NCBI GenBank assembly: GCA_937894515.1
Contig: CALCRH010000258.1
Location: 5,730-69,729, forward strand
Length of the DNA stretch: 64,000 nt
Direction: 5' to 3'
Source: an uncultured Clostridia bacterium
GTDB lineage: Bacteria > Bacillota > Clostridia > Oscillospirales > Oscillospiraceae
Under the pieces are notes generated by a model, which did not search any database, had not been told where the DNA came from, and saw only the letters and a program-made list of their open reading frames with translations. The translations under genes and the position numbers were made by a program. Of this stretch, positions 25,918 to 34,433 are shown one piece after another (position 1 is the stretch's first letter; the number at the start of each line of letters is the position of its first letter).

Positions 25918-27150
25918 TTATGCGCGGTCATGATTTTGCGCTTTCCGCTTATCCAGTACGGAAATTCCCAAGGAGCAGGCAATTCCCACCACAGCCAAGC
26001 CAATGATGAGGAAAAACGTGGCATTGTAGGAGCCGCTCCGGTCAAACAGAGCGCCGGATACCGTGCTGCCAAAGCTGGCAATGATCAGGTTGGAATTGAC
26101 CAGCGGCAGGTTGACCGGATAATGTTTGGGGCCGAAATAGGCACGGACAAAGGCCGAGTTGGTTGGTGTCACGCCGGAATACGCCAGACCGCCCACAACA
26201 AATCCGATAATCACAATAAGAATGCTCTTGGCTGCCAGCGCCGCCATCAGCAGCAGCGCCGTGGCAATAAACAGGCCATTCACCATTTGCATAGAGAGGC
26301 TGCGGCCATATTTATCGTACATACCGCCAAACAGCACACGGCCCACTGCGTTGCAGATGGAGATCAGGCCCACAATGGTGGCAACCCTGCCGGCAGCCGT
26401 GGCAGAAGCCGCTTCCAGCACCACGCCGCTGGCCTGAGAGATCAGCGCCAGACCTGCCGCGCTGGTCACAATGGCCCACACATAATAAATCCAGAAATTG
26501 GGAGTTTTCAGGGTCCGGGCAGGCGTCAGATCCCGGGTGTCTGCCGGGGTGGTTTTGCCGTTCTTCACCGCAGAGCCTGCCGCCTCCGGTGTTACGAAAA
26601 AGTAGGAGCAAACCACGAACACCGCCGCGATCACGATACCCATCACCACAAAGCTCTGGCGCCAGCCGCCGATCCGGTCAGGCGTCCACGCCTGGTAGAG
26701 CTTGCCGATGAGGAAACTGCCGCCGCCAAAGCCCATCAGCAGTACGCCGGAAATCAGCCCCGGCTTATCGGGAAACCACCGCACCATCGTGCTCATCACC
26801 GCATTGTAGCTCAGACCCGATCCCAGACCGCACATAAAGCCGAAGCCGATATACAGCAGGGCAAGACTTTGGGCACGGCTTGCCAGCACAAAGCCGCAGA
26901 GAAACAGCGCCGCACTGAACCACATGATACTTTGAATATGCAGTTTTCCCACCAGAAAACCGCATATCAAGGAACCGATGCAAAAGAAAATCATCACCAG
27001 GGTAAAAGTCAAGGAAATCTGTGCCTTTGTCCAGGCCGGAAATTCAGCAGCAATCGGCGTAGACAGGACACTCCAGGCGTAAACCAGTCCCGCAAACAAC
27101 AGGACAATCACACCGATCAGAGCATAGACACCGCGATTCAGATGCTTCAT
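25918..27150 (-). CDS. MFS transporter, oxalate/formate antiporter (OFA) family
   Basis: 410 residues with about twelve helices. The start 'LNRGVYALIGVIVLLFAGLVYAWSVLSTPI' and 'CGLGSGLSYNAVMSTMVRWFPDKPGLISGVLLMGFG' are typical of OFA-family carriers, which exchange small organic acids. Substrate not known. A diverged fragment of a second copy's C-terminus lies at 33992-34102. Confidence 0.9.
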   Translation of the reverse strand: MKHLNRGVYALIGVIVLLFAGLVYAWSVLSTPIAAEFPAWTKAQISLTFTLVMIFFCIGSLICGFLVGKLHIQSIMWFSAALFLCGFVLASRAQSLALLYIGFGFMCGLGSGLSYNAVMSTMVRWFPDKPGLISGVLLMGFGGGSFLIGKLYQAWTPDRIGGWRQSFVVMGIVIAAVFVVCSYFFVTPEAAGSAVKNGKTTPADTRDLTPARTLKTPNFWIYYVWAIVTSAAGLALISQASGVVLEAASATAAGRVATIVGLISICNAVGRVLFGGMYDKYGRSLSMQMVNGLFIATALLLMAALAAKSILIVIIGFVVGGLAYSGVTPTNSAFVRAYFGPKHYPVNLPLVNSNLIIASFGSTVSGALFDRSGSYNATFFLIIGLAVVGIACSLGISVLDKRKAQNHDRA

Positions 27151-27191
27151 GCGTAAATTCCTCCACTCTGTATTTTCAATATACCGTGTAA

Positions 27192-27220
27192 ATTTTATAT
27201 CCTCTCCGGCAGAATGTCAA
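27192..27220 (-). promoter_or_regulatory. Sigma-A promoter for the MFS gene
   Basis: Minus strand TTGACA, 17-base spacer, TAAAAT. Confidence 0.7.
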
Positions 27221-27296
27221 TGCGCCGTACCCTGCTTCTCCCCGTATTTCTTGTTAAGTTTCAACAAATTGAGGTTTGAAAATTTCAAAATTATGG

Positions 27297-27325
27297 TTTA
27301 CTTTTTCTCGTTCCTATGTTAAAAT
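27297..27325 (+). promoter_or_regulatory. Sigma-A promoter for megL
   Basis: TTTACT, 17-base spacer, TAAAAT, 56 bases before the start codon. I see no SAM or T-box riboswitch in the leader. Confidence 0.6.
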
Positions 27326-27380
27326 TTTATCATAAAACACCGGAACGGTGTAAAATCAAAAAAATTGGAGGAAAACCCAC

Positions 27381-28574
27381 ATGATGAACGAAAACTGCGG
27401 TTTCGGTACCAAAGCGATCCATGCCGGCAACGTCAAGGACGGACAGTACGGTGCATTGACGACCCCCATCTATCAGACCTCCACCTTTGTATTTGACAGC
27501 TGCGAACAGGGTGGCCGCCGCTTTGCCGGTCAGGAAGCCGGTCACATCTACACCCGTCTGGGCAACCCCACCACAGGTATTCTGGAAGCCAAGATCGCCG
27601 CATTGGAAGGCGGCGAAGCCTGCGTGGCTACTGCCTCCGGTATGGGCGCTATCTCCTCTGCCCTGTGGACCATCGCCGGTGCCGGTAAGCACATCATCGC
27701 CGACGGCACGCTGTATGGCTGCACCTTTGCTCTGCTCAATCACGGCATGACCCGCTACGGCGTGGAAGTGGACTTCATTGACACCAGCGATCTGGAGGCC
27801 GTGAAAGCCCACCTGAAAGAGAACACCGTTGCGGTGTATCTGGAGACCCCCGCCAATCCCAACCTGAAGATCAGCGATATCGCCGAGGTCGCCAAGCTGG
27901 CTCACGCCTACAACCCCGCCATTAAGGTGGTTTGCGACAACACCTTTGCCTCTCCCGCTCTGCAAAATCCGCTGGCGCTGGGTGCTGACGTGGTGGTTCA
28001 CTCCGCTACCAAGTATCTCAACGGCCACGGCGATGTGATCGCGGGCTTTGTGGTGGGTTCTGCCGAGTTCTGCTCTGAGGTTCGTATGTTCGGTTTGAAG
28101 GACATGACCGGCGCTGTCATGGATCCCTTTACCGCGTTCCTGATCCTCCGCGGTCTCAAGACCCTGGAGCTGCGTATGGCCCGTCACTGCGAGAACGGCA
28201 GGAAGATCGCCCAGTTCCTGAAGGGTCATCCCGCTGTGGAAAAGGTCTACTATCCCGGTCTTGAAGATCATCCCGGCCACGATATCGCCGCCAAGCAGAT
28301 GAAGGACTTCGGCGGTATGGTATCCTTCGAGGTCAAGGGCGGCAAGGCTGCCGGTATGAAGGTGGTCAACGCGGTGAAGATGATCACCGTTGCTGTGTCT
28401 CTGGGTGATGCCGAGACTCTGATCGAGCATGCCGCTTCCATGACCCACTCCACCTACACCGCCGAAGAATTGGAAGCCAGCGGCATCGCCGCGGGTTTGA
28501 TCCGTCTGTCCGTGGGTCTGGAGAACGCCGAGGACATCATCGCCGATCTGAAGCAGGCTCTGGATCAGCTGTAA
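27381..28574 (+). CDS. megL: Methionine gamma-lyase
   Basis: 397 residues, Cys/Met metabolism PLP family. The active-site Cys of methionine gamma-lyases is present in LYGCTFALLNHG (about residue 114), which separates it from cystathionine gamma-synthase and beta-lyase, where it is not Cys. PLP Lys lies in HSATKYLNGHGD. It would split methionine to methanethiol, 2-oxobutyrate and ammonia; related sulfur amino acids could also be substrates. ATG follows GGAGGAAAACC. Followed by a hairpin and a decarboxylase gene. Confidence 0.9.
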   Translation: MMNENCGFGTKAIHAGNVKDGQYGALTTPIYQTSTFVFDSCEQGGRRFAGQEAGHIYTRLGNPTTGILEAKIAALEGGEACVATASGMGAISSALWTIAGAGKHIIADGTLYGCTFALLNHGMTRYGVEVDFIDTSDLEAVKAHLKENTVAVYLETPANPNLKISDIAEVAKLAHAYNPAIKVVCDNTFASPALQNPLALGADVVVHSATKYLNGHGDVIAGFVVGSAEFCSEVRMFGLKDMTGAVMDPFTAFLILRGLKTLELRMARHCENGRKIAQFLKGHPAVEKVYYPGLEDHPGHDIAAKQMKDFGGMVSFEVKGGKAAGMKVVNAVKMITVAVSLGDAETLIEHAASMTHSTYTAEELEASGIAAGLIRLSVGLENAEDIIADLKQALDQL

Positions 28575-28610
28575 GACATATCAAAAACGCACGTCTTATT
28601 ATTAAATGAT

Positions 28611-28640
28611 CAGGCGGCAGGGTGTTCGCCCTGCCGCCTG
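28611..28640 (+). terminator. Hairpin between megL and decarboxylase gene
   Basis: CAGGCGGCAGGG, TGTTCG, CCCTGCCGCCTG. A strong stem without a T-tract, so it may be an mRNA-stabilising or partial termination element. Confidence 0.5.
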
Positions 28641-28665
28641 AAATTGATTGTGAGAGGTATTCTGT

Positions 28666-29874
28666 ATGAATCCCAATTTCTTGGCACTGGCGCACACCCA
28701 TGCGCCTTGCTACATCTATGACTATGAAAAGCTCCGCACCCAGGCAGAGACTTTGCATACCGTGTTCCCCGCCTTTGACTTTCTGTTCTCCGTCAAGGCC
28801 AATCCCTATCCCCCGGTGGTAAAGGCCTTGGCCTCCTTCGGCATCGGGGCGGATGCTGCCAGCGCACAGGAGGCTCTGTTGGCAGAGCAGTGCGGCATGC
28901 CACGGGAAAATATCTATTTCTCCGCCGCCGGAAAGTCCCAGCAGGCGCTTCTTACCGCCTGGGATCACGGTTACATCATCGCCGACTCTTTGGGTGAGGT
29001 AGAGCGTATTGGTGCTTTGGCGGCGTCCAAAGGTGAAAACCTCGCCATCGGTGTCCGGCTGAACCCGGATTTCTCCATTGACGGCGGTAAAGGCCACGCC
29101 AGTAAATTCGGTATTGACGAGGCAGATCTACCCCAGCTCAAGACTCTGCTGGATACGCTTCCCGTCACCTTGGAGGGTCTGCATATCCACCTGAAATCCC
29201 AGAATCTGGACGCGGATATTCTGGGCAGATATTATCGGAACTGCTGGGAACTGGCAAAGCGCATTCAAAAGGAGCTTGCCTGTGAGCTGAAATACATCAA
29301 CTTCGGCGGCGGCGTGGGCATTGCCTACGATTTGAGCGTGGAGTCTCCGCTGGACTTTGCACATCTGCGTACCTATACCGATGCTATCGCGGCGGAAAAT
29401 GCCAACACACTGCGGGCACGGCTTCTCATCGAATCCGGCCGCTTCCTCACCGGGCAGATGGGGCATTACTTCCTCCGGGTCGTAGACAAAAAAGTGTCCT
29501 GCGGCAAGACCTATGTTATCGTAGAAAACTGCATGAACGGTCTGCAAAAGCCCGCCATTGCCACCATGCTGCGCCATGCCATTGGCGTTGGGGTGCTGAC
29601 GCCTCAGGAACCCATGTTCACGGCAGAATACGCTTTCCCCATCACCGCCTACGGTGATGACAGCCGCACGGAAACCGTTGACATCGTGGGCAATCTCTGC
29701 TGCGCCCAGGACGTGCTCAAGGAGAATTTCACCGGTCCTGCTCTGTCGGTGGGGGATCTGATCGAGGTGGGCAACGCCGGCTCCTATGCCTGTACCCTGA
29801 CCGCCCAGCGCTTTTCCAGCCACCTGCCGCCGCAGGAACTGCTGGTGGATGGGAATGGAACTATTTTAGATTGA
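28666..29874 (+). CDS. PLP-dependent decarboxylase, DAP/ornithine decarboxylase family
   Basis: 402 residues, fold-type III (alanine-racemase barrel). The PLP Lys is in FSVKANP (residue about 45). Other family points: HIHLKSQ, the Gly-rich phosphate site FGGGVGIAY, ESGRFLTG, and the C-terminal Cys/Asp pair GNLCCAQDVL. It lacks the exact DapDC signatures (for example EPGR is ESGR), so the substrate may not be diaminopimelate. Similar proteins occur in biosynthetic clusters acting on amino acids or peptidyl amino acids. Placed after megL, perhaps cotranscribed. Confidence 0.75.
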   Translation: MNPNFLALAHTHAPCYIYDYEKLRTQAETLHTVFPAFDFLFSVKANPYPPVVKALASFGIGADAASAQEALLAEQCGMPRENIYFSAAGKSQQALLTAWDHGYIIADSLGEVERIGALAASKGENLAIGVRLNPDFSIDGGKGHASKFGIDEADLPQLKTLLDTLPVTLEGLHIHLKSQNLDADILGRYYRNCWELAKRIQKELACELKYINFGGGVGIAYDLSVESPLDFAHLRTYTDAIAAENANTLRARLLIESGRFLTGQMGHYFLRVVDKKVSCGKTYVIVENCMNGLQKPAIATMLRHAIGVGVLTPQEPMFTAEYAFPITAYGDDSRTETVDIVGNLCCAQDVLKENFTGPALSVGDLIEVGNAGSYACTLTAQRFSSHLPPQELLVDGNGTILD

Positions 29875-29883
29875 CTGCCACGC

Positions 29884-29917
29884 AAAAATGAGAGGCTCCA
29901 GGCCTCTCATTTTTTTA
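29884..29917 (+). terminator. Terminator after the decarboxylase gene
   Basis: AAAAATGAGAGGC, TCCAG, GCCTCTCATTTTTTT. Confidence 0.9.
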
Positions 29918-30364
29918 TGTACAGGGGCATTGTTTCCCTGTATGGTCGATGGTATACTCGCCGTTGATGATCAGGCTTGGGATCAGCTTGAAGATTTTGA
30001 CCCCCGCCGCCTGCAAGCCGTTGGCGATACCTTTTTTGATCTTCGCTTTCGCCCGCTGATCCATGTAACTCATGGGGCGGCGGACAGATATGCCGTCCCT
30101 GTCCGCCAAAATCAGTCCCTGCATCTGAGAGCAGAACGAAAGGCAAGCGATTTGTTCGGGCCTGACATCTGTCTTGGTGAAAAGCTCACGGGTGGATTCA
30201 CACATACCGCGCCACCAGTCATCGCCATTCTGCTCCGCGCCGCCGTCCGGCAGGATATAGAGGGGATAACTGCGGCTGGCAGTGGCCAGCAGTTCAATGG
30301 TTTTCTCCACGCCGAAAAGACAGGTCTTGACACCCGTGGTGCCGATGTCATACGCCAGAAGATA
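29915..30364 (-). pseudogene. Broken FGGY carbohydrate kinase joined to a polysaccharide deacetylase tail
   Basis: From 30364 leftward it reads YLLAYDIGTTGVKTCLFG, the ATP-binding start of an FGGY (xylulokinase-like) kinase, and continues with kinase sequence (QMQGLILADRDG) to about 29985. There it switches to LIINGEYTIDHTGKQCP, the end of a PdaB-like polysaccharide deacetylase. A stop codon stands directly before the kinase start and no ATG is left in frame. The joint lies in a stretch that both parents could encode (LIING). About 149 codons remain of a kinase of roughly 500. Confidence 0.85.
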
Positions 30365-30372
30365 TTAAGCCC

Positions 30373-31212
30373 TCACTTTCTGTTTTTCTCTTTCTGCTTG
30401 GAGTACTTGGTAAGATAGATCACTCGCTGTAAAAGTGCATCAGAAAGTGAAAGTGGCTTTGCGCGGCGGGCGTAGAGCGCTGCGGCGCAGTTTTTACGAA
30501 CGATGAGGCGCACCGCCACGGCATCATCGGTGTCCGGTGCCTGTATCATACCGGCTCTGATAGCGATGCTGGGGCCGACAAGCTGGGCAAAGTCGTCTAT
30601 ATAAGCGCGCAAAGTGCGGTGATTCTGACAGCAGGCGGGGACGAGCTGCCCGGTGCTTTGCACGCCTGTACGGGCAGCAAACGCCGCCTTGCAGTTCTCC
30701 TCCAGCTCCTGTGCCAGATGGAACGCATCTTCAAAGCTCTCACCAAGGCACAACGCCCCGTGCTTCGTCATCAAAAATACGCGGCTCTCGACATTGGCGG
30801 CTATCGTACTGCTTACCGACCGGCGGAGAGTCTCCGTCCCCGGCAAGCCATAACCGGCGCAGGGGGCAAAGGGCATATCCTCGTTCTCCACACCAACGGC
30901 AGAGGCGTAGAGCTGGTGGGTGTGAATGACGAAATTCACATCCCGGCGCAGGGCATAGGCATCGGCGTGGATGCCTTTTTCACTGCTGGGCTTGATACTG
31001 CCCTCATAACTCAAATCGCTGATTTTTACCTTGACCAGTTCCTCCGGCGTCAGGGTTTCGTAATCCCTGCCGCTGGGGGTGATGATAAACTCCGTTTCGG
31101 AAATGCGGGCGCTGATATTGCCCCAGGTACGGGCTACCAGCTCCGTTTGGAGCAGCTTATGACCCGCCTCGATCACCAGCGTACGGGCTTCTGTTTCGGT
31201 GTAATACTTCAT
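30373..31212 (-). CDS. Class II aldolase/adducin family protein
   Basis: 279 residues. Zinc-dependent class II aldolase fold as in L-fuculose-phosphate and L-rhamnulose-phosphate aldolases. Seen: 'TWGNISARI...FIITPSGRDYETLTPEELV', a metal-binding HTH in FVIHTHQLYASAVG, and a later His in TKHGALCLGESFEDAFH. A C-terminal extension after residue 215 is longer than in classic FucA. The broken sugar kinase lies directly behind it; in many Clostridia such a pair works together on a sugar phosphate, so this aldolase may have lost its partner. Confidence 0.85.
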   Translation of the reverse strand: MKYYTETEARTLVIEAGHKLLQTELVARTWGNISARISETEFIITPSGRDYETLTPEELVKVKISDLSYEGSIKPSSEKGIHADAYALRRDVNFVIHTHQLYASAVGVENEDMPFAPCAGYGLPGTETLRRSVSSTIAANVESRVFLMTKHGALCLGESFEDAFHLAQELEENCKAAFAARTGVQSTGQLVPACCQNHRTLRAYIDDFAQLVGPSIAIRAGMIQAPDTDDAVAVRLIVRKNCAAALYARRAKPLSLSDALLQRVIYLTKYSKQKEKNRK

Positions 31213-31270
31213 CCATGTGTTCCATCTCTTTCTTGTAGATGTCGATCTGCTTCAGCACACTATTTTCCTG

Positions 31271-32689
31271 CTATTTCTCAAATTTTTCCAACAAATATTG
31301 TTTTACTTTTCCGATTTTCCCGCTGTACGGGTGCTCCCGCAGAGGGAGATTCCCGCGGGTCTTTCCAAGCAGCACCGTGGACGGGTGGGTAAATTCCCGG
31401 AATCCCCACTCGCCGTGATAGGCACCCATGCCGGAATGTCCCGTACCATTAAACGGCACGCCCCGCACCATCATGTGGATACACACCTCGTTGATACAGC
31501 CGCCGCCGTACTGCTGGGTCTGCATCACGCGTTTTGCCCACGCGATGTCCTTGGTGAACACGTACAGCGCCAGCGGATGTTCCCGCCGGGCAATAGTATC
31601 CAGCACCTGCTCCACCTCGCTGTCCGCAAACGGCACCACCGGCAGCAGCGGGCTGAACAGCTCCCGCTGCACAATGGGATCATCAATTTCTATCGGATAC
31701 AGCAGTGTCGGGGCGTAACGGCAGCTGTTCTCGTCTCCCACGCCGCCGAAAACGATACGGTCGCGGTAGGTATCCGCCGTGTCGGCGCACTTGCGGTATG
31801 CCGCGTCATTGATCAGCTTTGCATACTCCGCATTGGATGTCGGGTCTTCTCCGATCTGCCGGGTAAATTCCGCTTTCAGTTCCTGCAAAAATGGCTGCGC
31901 CACCTCCTGCGCCACGGCGATCTGGTTGATATTGATGCAGATCTGTCCCGCATTGCAGAGCTTGAAAAACGCGATTTTCCGGGCGGCGTCGTGCAAATCG
32001 GCGTCCTTGCGGACGATGCACCAGTTACCTGTCTCGCCACCCAGTTCCAATGCCGTAGAGGTCAGATTTTCCGCTGCCGCTGCCAGAACGTGCTTACCCA
32101 CCGCCGGTGAGCCGGTGTAGAAAATTTTGTCAAAGCGCTCTGCCAGACACAAATCGGCCACATCGTGCCCGCCGTCAATCAGTGTGATGTATTCCACCGG
32201 GAAGATCCTGCCGATCAGTTCCTTGAGCACGGCCGTGCTTGCCGCAGATTTGGAGCTGGCTTTGATCACCGCCGTATTGCCGCCGGCGATACTGGCCGCC
32301 AAAACGCCCAACGTCAGCAGCATGGGGAAGTTGAACGGACTGATGAGCAGCGACACGCCGTAGGGCATCTTATAGACCGTGGTCACTGTACTGGGGAAGC
32401 AGAGCAGGCCGCTGAAATGCTTCTCGGGTCTCGCCCACTTTTTTAAGCCCCGGATCGTCTCATTGATCTCCAGAATGATCGGCCCGATGTCACACAGATA
32501 CGCTTCTACCGGGCTTCTTCCCAGATCCTCGTTCAGCGCCCGCTTGATCTCCTCTTCGTGTACGATGACCGCCGTTTTCAGCTTTTTCAGCTGGGCAATC
32601 CGCCAGTTCACGTCCAGCGTAGCCCCCGTGCGAAAAAAGGCTCGCTGCCGCTCGGTGATCTCATGAATTTCGTTTTGGGTGTATCTCAT
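31271..32689 (-). CDS. Aldehyde dehydrogenase family protein
   Basis: 472 residues, class 3-like NAD(P)+ aldehyde dehydrogenase. The oxyanion Asn is in SPFNFPMLLTLG, the general base Glu in LELGGETGNW, the catalytic Cys in NAGQICIN, and the cofactor site in FTGSPAVGKHV-type sequence (YTGSPAVGKHV). I chose the ATG at 32689 because GTGAGG lies just before it; an upstream ATG at 32710 is possible. It probably forms one unit with the aldolase, oxidising the aldehyde made by aldol cleavage. Confidence 0.88.
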   Translation of the reverse strand: MRYTQNEIHEITERQRAFFRTGATLDVNWRIAQLKKLKTAVIVHEEEIKRALNEDLGRSPVEAYLCDIGPIILEINETIRGLKKWARPEKHFSGLLCFPSTVTTVYKMPYGVSLLISPFNFPMLLTLGVLAASIAGGNTAVIKASSKSAASTAVLKELIGRIFPVEYITLIDGGHDVADLCLAERFDKIFYTGSPAVGKHVLAAAAENLTSTALELGGETGNWCIVRKDADLHDAARKIAFFKLCNAGQICININQIAVAQEVAQPFLQELKAEFTRQIGEDPTSNAEYAKLINDAAYRKCADTADTYRDRIVFGGVGDENSCRYAPTLLYPIEIDDPIVQRELFSPLLPVVPFADSEVEQVLDTIARREHPLALYVFTKDIAWAKRVMQTQQYGGGCINEVCIHMMVRGVPFNGTGHSGMGAYHGEWGFREFTHPSTVLLGKTRGNLPLREHPYSGKIGKVKQYLLEKFEK

Positions 32690-32748
32690 ACTCTGATCCT
32701 CACAGTCCATTTATCCGGCAAATACATTTTGTTATATTTTTCAGGCTA

Positions 32749-32777
32749 ATCATACCATATCCATTTCAAATTTTCAA
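32749..32777 (-). promoter_or_regulatory. Sigma-A promoter for the aldehyde dehydrogenase-aldolase unit
   Basis: Minus strand TTGAAA, 17-base spacer, TATGAT. Confidence 0.65.
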
Positions 32778-32829
32778 GGAAGACGCCGAAGACAATTCCA
32801 ACCGTTACTTTGATACAGCACGCATTTTC

Positions 32830-32858
32830 TTGACAACGGCGGCACTTTGTCTTACGAT
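32830..32858 (+). promoter_or_regulatory. Sigma-A promoter for the secreted EEP protein
   Basis: TTGACA, 17-base spacer, TACGAT. Confidence 0.65.
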
Positions 32859-32892
32859 TCTATTAGAATAAACTGTGCAGGAGGAATAGAGA

Positions 32893-33948
32893 ATGTCTCC
32901 CATCCGAAAAATTGCGGCACTTGCTCTTGCCTGCGTTCTGCTCCTTACCACGGGCATCGTCACGGCTTTGGCAGCCGGCAATACAAAAACCGTTCAACTG
33001 CTGTGTTATAACGTGGCGGGACTTCCCAGTATCAGCGGGCTGATGGGATTGGAAAATACGGATGTACCGGGCAATCAGCGTCAGCTCGGCAAGCTTCTGA
33101 ACACAGAGAACTACGACATTATCGCCGTGCAGGAGGATTTCGGGTATCATGTGCTGTTGTCAGCAGGACTGACCAATTATCCGTATAAGACCCGTCACTC
33201 CGGCGGAATCCCCGGCGGCGATGGCATGAACATTTTTTCCCGATTTCCCATCTATAATGTCAAACGCGTTCCGTGGGAAAAAGCCAGCGGCGTATTCAAT
33301 GACGGCGATGAGCTGACCCCGAAAGGGATCCTCTACTCCGTTCTTGATTTAGGAGACGGCATCTACGTTGATCTCTATGACATCCACGCTGATGCCTTCG
33401 GCGATGACGCTTCCGTTGCGGCGAGAAACGACAACTTTCGGCAGCTCGCGGCAATGATCGATGGAAAAAATTCTGATCGTCCCGTCATCATTACCGGCGA
33501 CTTCAACACATCGTCCCACCTTTCAGACGGAGACGCATTTACAAGCTATATGATTGAAGAAGGAAACTTCAAAGATGCCTGGACCGAGCTGTATAACAAT
33601 GGTGATTACCAGAATTACAGCGGGTACGGTGTGCAGGACTACTGGGGCATTTGGGACAGCGTGGAAAAAGTCCTGTATCGAAGCAGCGATGGCGTAGAAG
33701 TCAATGTAACGAGCTTTGACTACGTTGACTTTACAAATACTGACAACGTCAGCATCTCCGACCATATGGCCGCCGGTGCCACCCTCACCTTTACCAAAAC
33801 CGATGCGTTTTCCGAGAATACCGAATGTCTCCATGTGATGCACGGCGATTACCACAACAGCCTGCTTGTAAAGATCCTCGTTATCTTAAAAGATCTGCGG
33901 ATCATCCTGTCGCATCTGGAGGATCTTACAGGACTGATAAAGTCATAA
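32893..33948 (+). CDS. Secreted endonuclease/exonuclease/phosphatase family protein
   Basis: 351 residues with an N-terminal signal peptide (helix at about residues 8-25, likely cleavage after ALA near residue 28). The EEP catalytic set is present: Asn in LLCYNVAGLP, Glu in AVQEDF, Asp/His in YDIHADAF, Asp-x-Asn in ITGDFNTS, and the final SDHMA. The family holds DNases, inositol phosphatases and sphingomyelinase C. The 'NVAGLP' and secretion resemble bacterial sphingomyelinase-like enzymes, so a lipid or nucleic acid outside the cell is the likely substrate. The last 45 residues are a hydrophobic, basic helix of unknown role. Confidence 0.85.
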   Translation: MSPIRKIAALALACVLLLTTGIVTALAAGNTKTVQLLCYNVAGLPSISGLMGLENTDVPGNQRQLGKLLNTENYDIIAVQEDFGYHVLLSAGLTNYPYKTRHSGGIPGGDGMNIFSRFPIYNVKRVPWEKASGVFNDGDELTPKGILYSVLDLGDGIYVDLYDIHADAFGDDASVAARNDNFRQLAAMIDGKNSDRPVIITGDFNTSSHLSDGDAFTSYMIEEGNFKDAWTELYNNGDYQNYSGYGVQDYWGIWDSVEKVLYRSSDGVEVNVTSFDYVDFTNTDNVSISDHMAAGATLTFTKTDAFSENTECLHVMHGDYHNSLLVKILVILKDLRIILSHLEDLTGLIKS

Positions 33949-33953
33949 ACAAG

Positions 33954-33991
33954 CAAAAAGGAATCACCCCGCCGGGGTGATTCCTTTTTGC
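33954..33991 (+). terminator. Terminator after the EEP gene
   Basis: AAAAAGGAATCACCCC, GCC, GGGGTGATTCCTTTTT. Confidence 0.9.
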
Positions 33992-34102
33992 TTAATTATG
34001 CTTCTTCCGTCTATCCAATACGGAAATTTCCAACGAACAGCCAGTTCCCACAACAGTCAGTCCGATCAGCAGAAAAAACGTGGCGCTATTGGAGCCGCTC
34101 CG
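33992..34102 (-). pseudogene. C-terminal fragment of an OFA-family MFS transporter
   Basis: Reads RSGSNSATFFLLIGLTVVG then CSLEISVLDRRK and a stop. This is a close match to the last 37 residues of the intact transporter at 25918-27150 (RSGSYNATFFLIIGLAVVG, CSLGISVLDKRK) but diverged, so it comes from a related gene, not a recent duplication. Its right end is fused to the deacetylase fragment. Confidence 0.85.
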
Positions 34103-34342
34103 CTGTATTCGGGCATTGTTTCCCTGTATGGTCGATGGTATACTCGCCGTTGATGATCAGCTCTGAGATCGGCACCACCGTGTAGCCCTCGTTGATCATA
34201 TACTCCAAAATAGATGGCAGCGCTTCCGGTGTATGCAGCGCCGCATTGTGGAACAGCACGATGCTTCCCGGCTCTAAGCGCGAGGTCACCCGGTCGAAAA
34301 TCGTCCCCGCATCGTAGTCCTTCCAGTCCAGACTGTCACATG
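34086..34342 (-). pseudogene. C-terminal fragment of a PdaB-like polysaccharide deacetylase
   Basis: About 77 codons of deacetylase: SLDWKDYDAGTIFDRVTSR, GSIVLFHNAALHTPEALPSI, then PISELIINGEYTIDHTGKQCP. The N-terminal catalytic domain with the metal site is gone. The frame then runs into the transporter fragment and stops at 34086. The last 49 bases of the deacetylase part are identical to a stretch at 29930-29978. Confidence 0.85.
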
Positions 34343-34424
34343 GTGCAACAGCTTCAAGCCCTGTAATACCAACGGTTTACGGACTTTTGGATAGCGCCAC
34401 AAAATAAAAATTTTGACCCCTTCC
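34343..34424. repeat. Dispersed scar repeat, copy 1
   Basis: About 80 bases ending in ATAAAAATTTTGACCCCTTC. A second copy, roughly 80 percent alike, is at 52425-52509. Both follow a truncated gene remnant on one side. No gene is seen inside. Confidence 0.7.
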
Positions 34425-34433
34425 TCATTTAAT

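Noticed and set aside
27326..27380. SAM riboswitch or T-box before megL
   Set aside because: The leader is too short and has none of the conserved stems or a T-box sequence.
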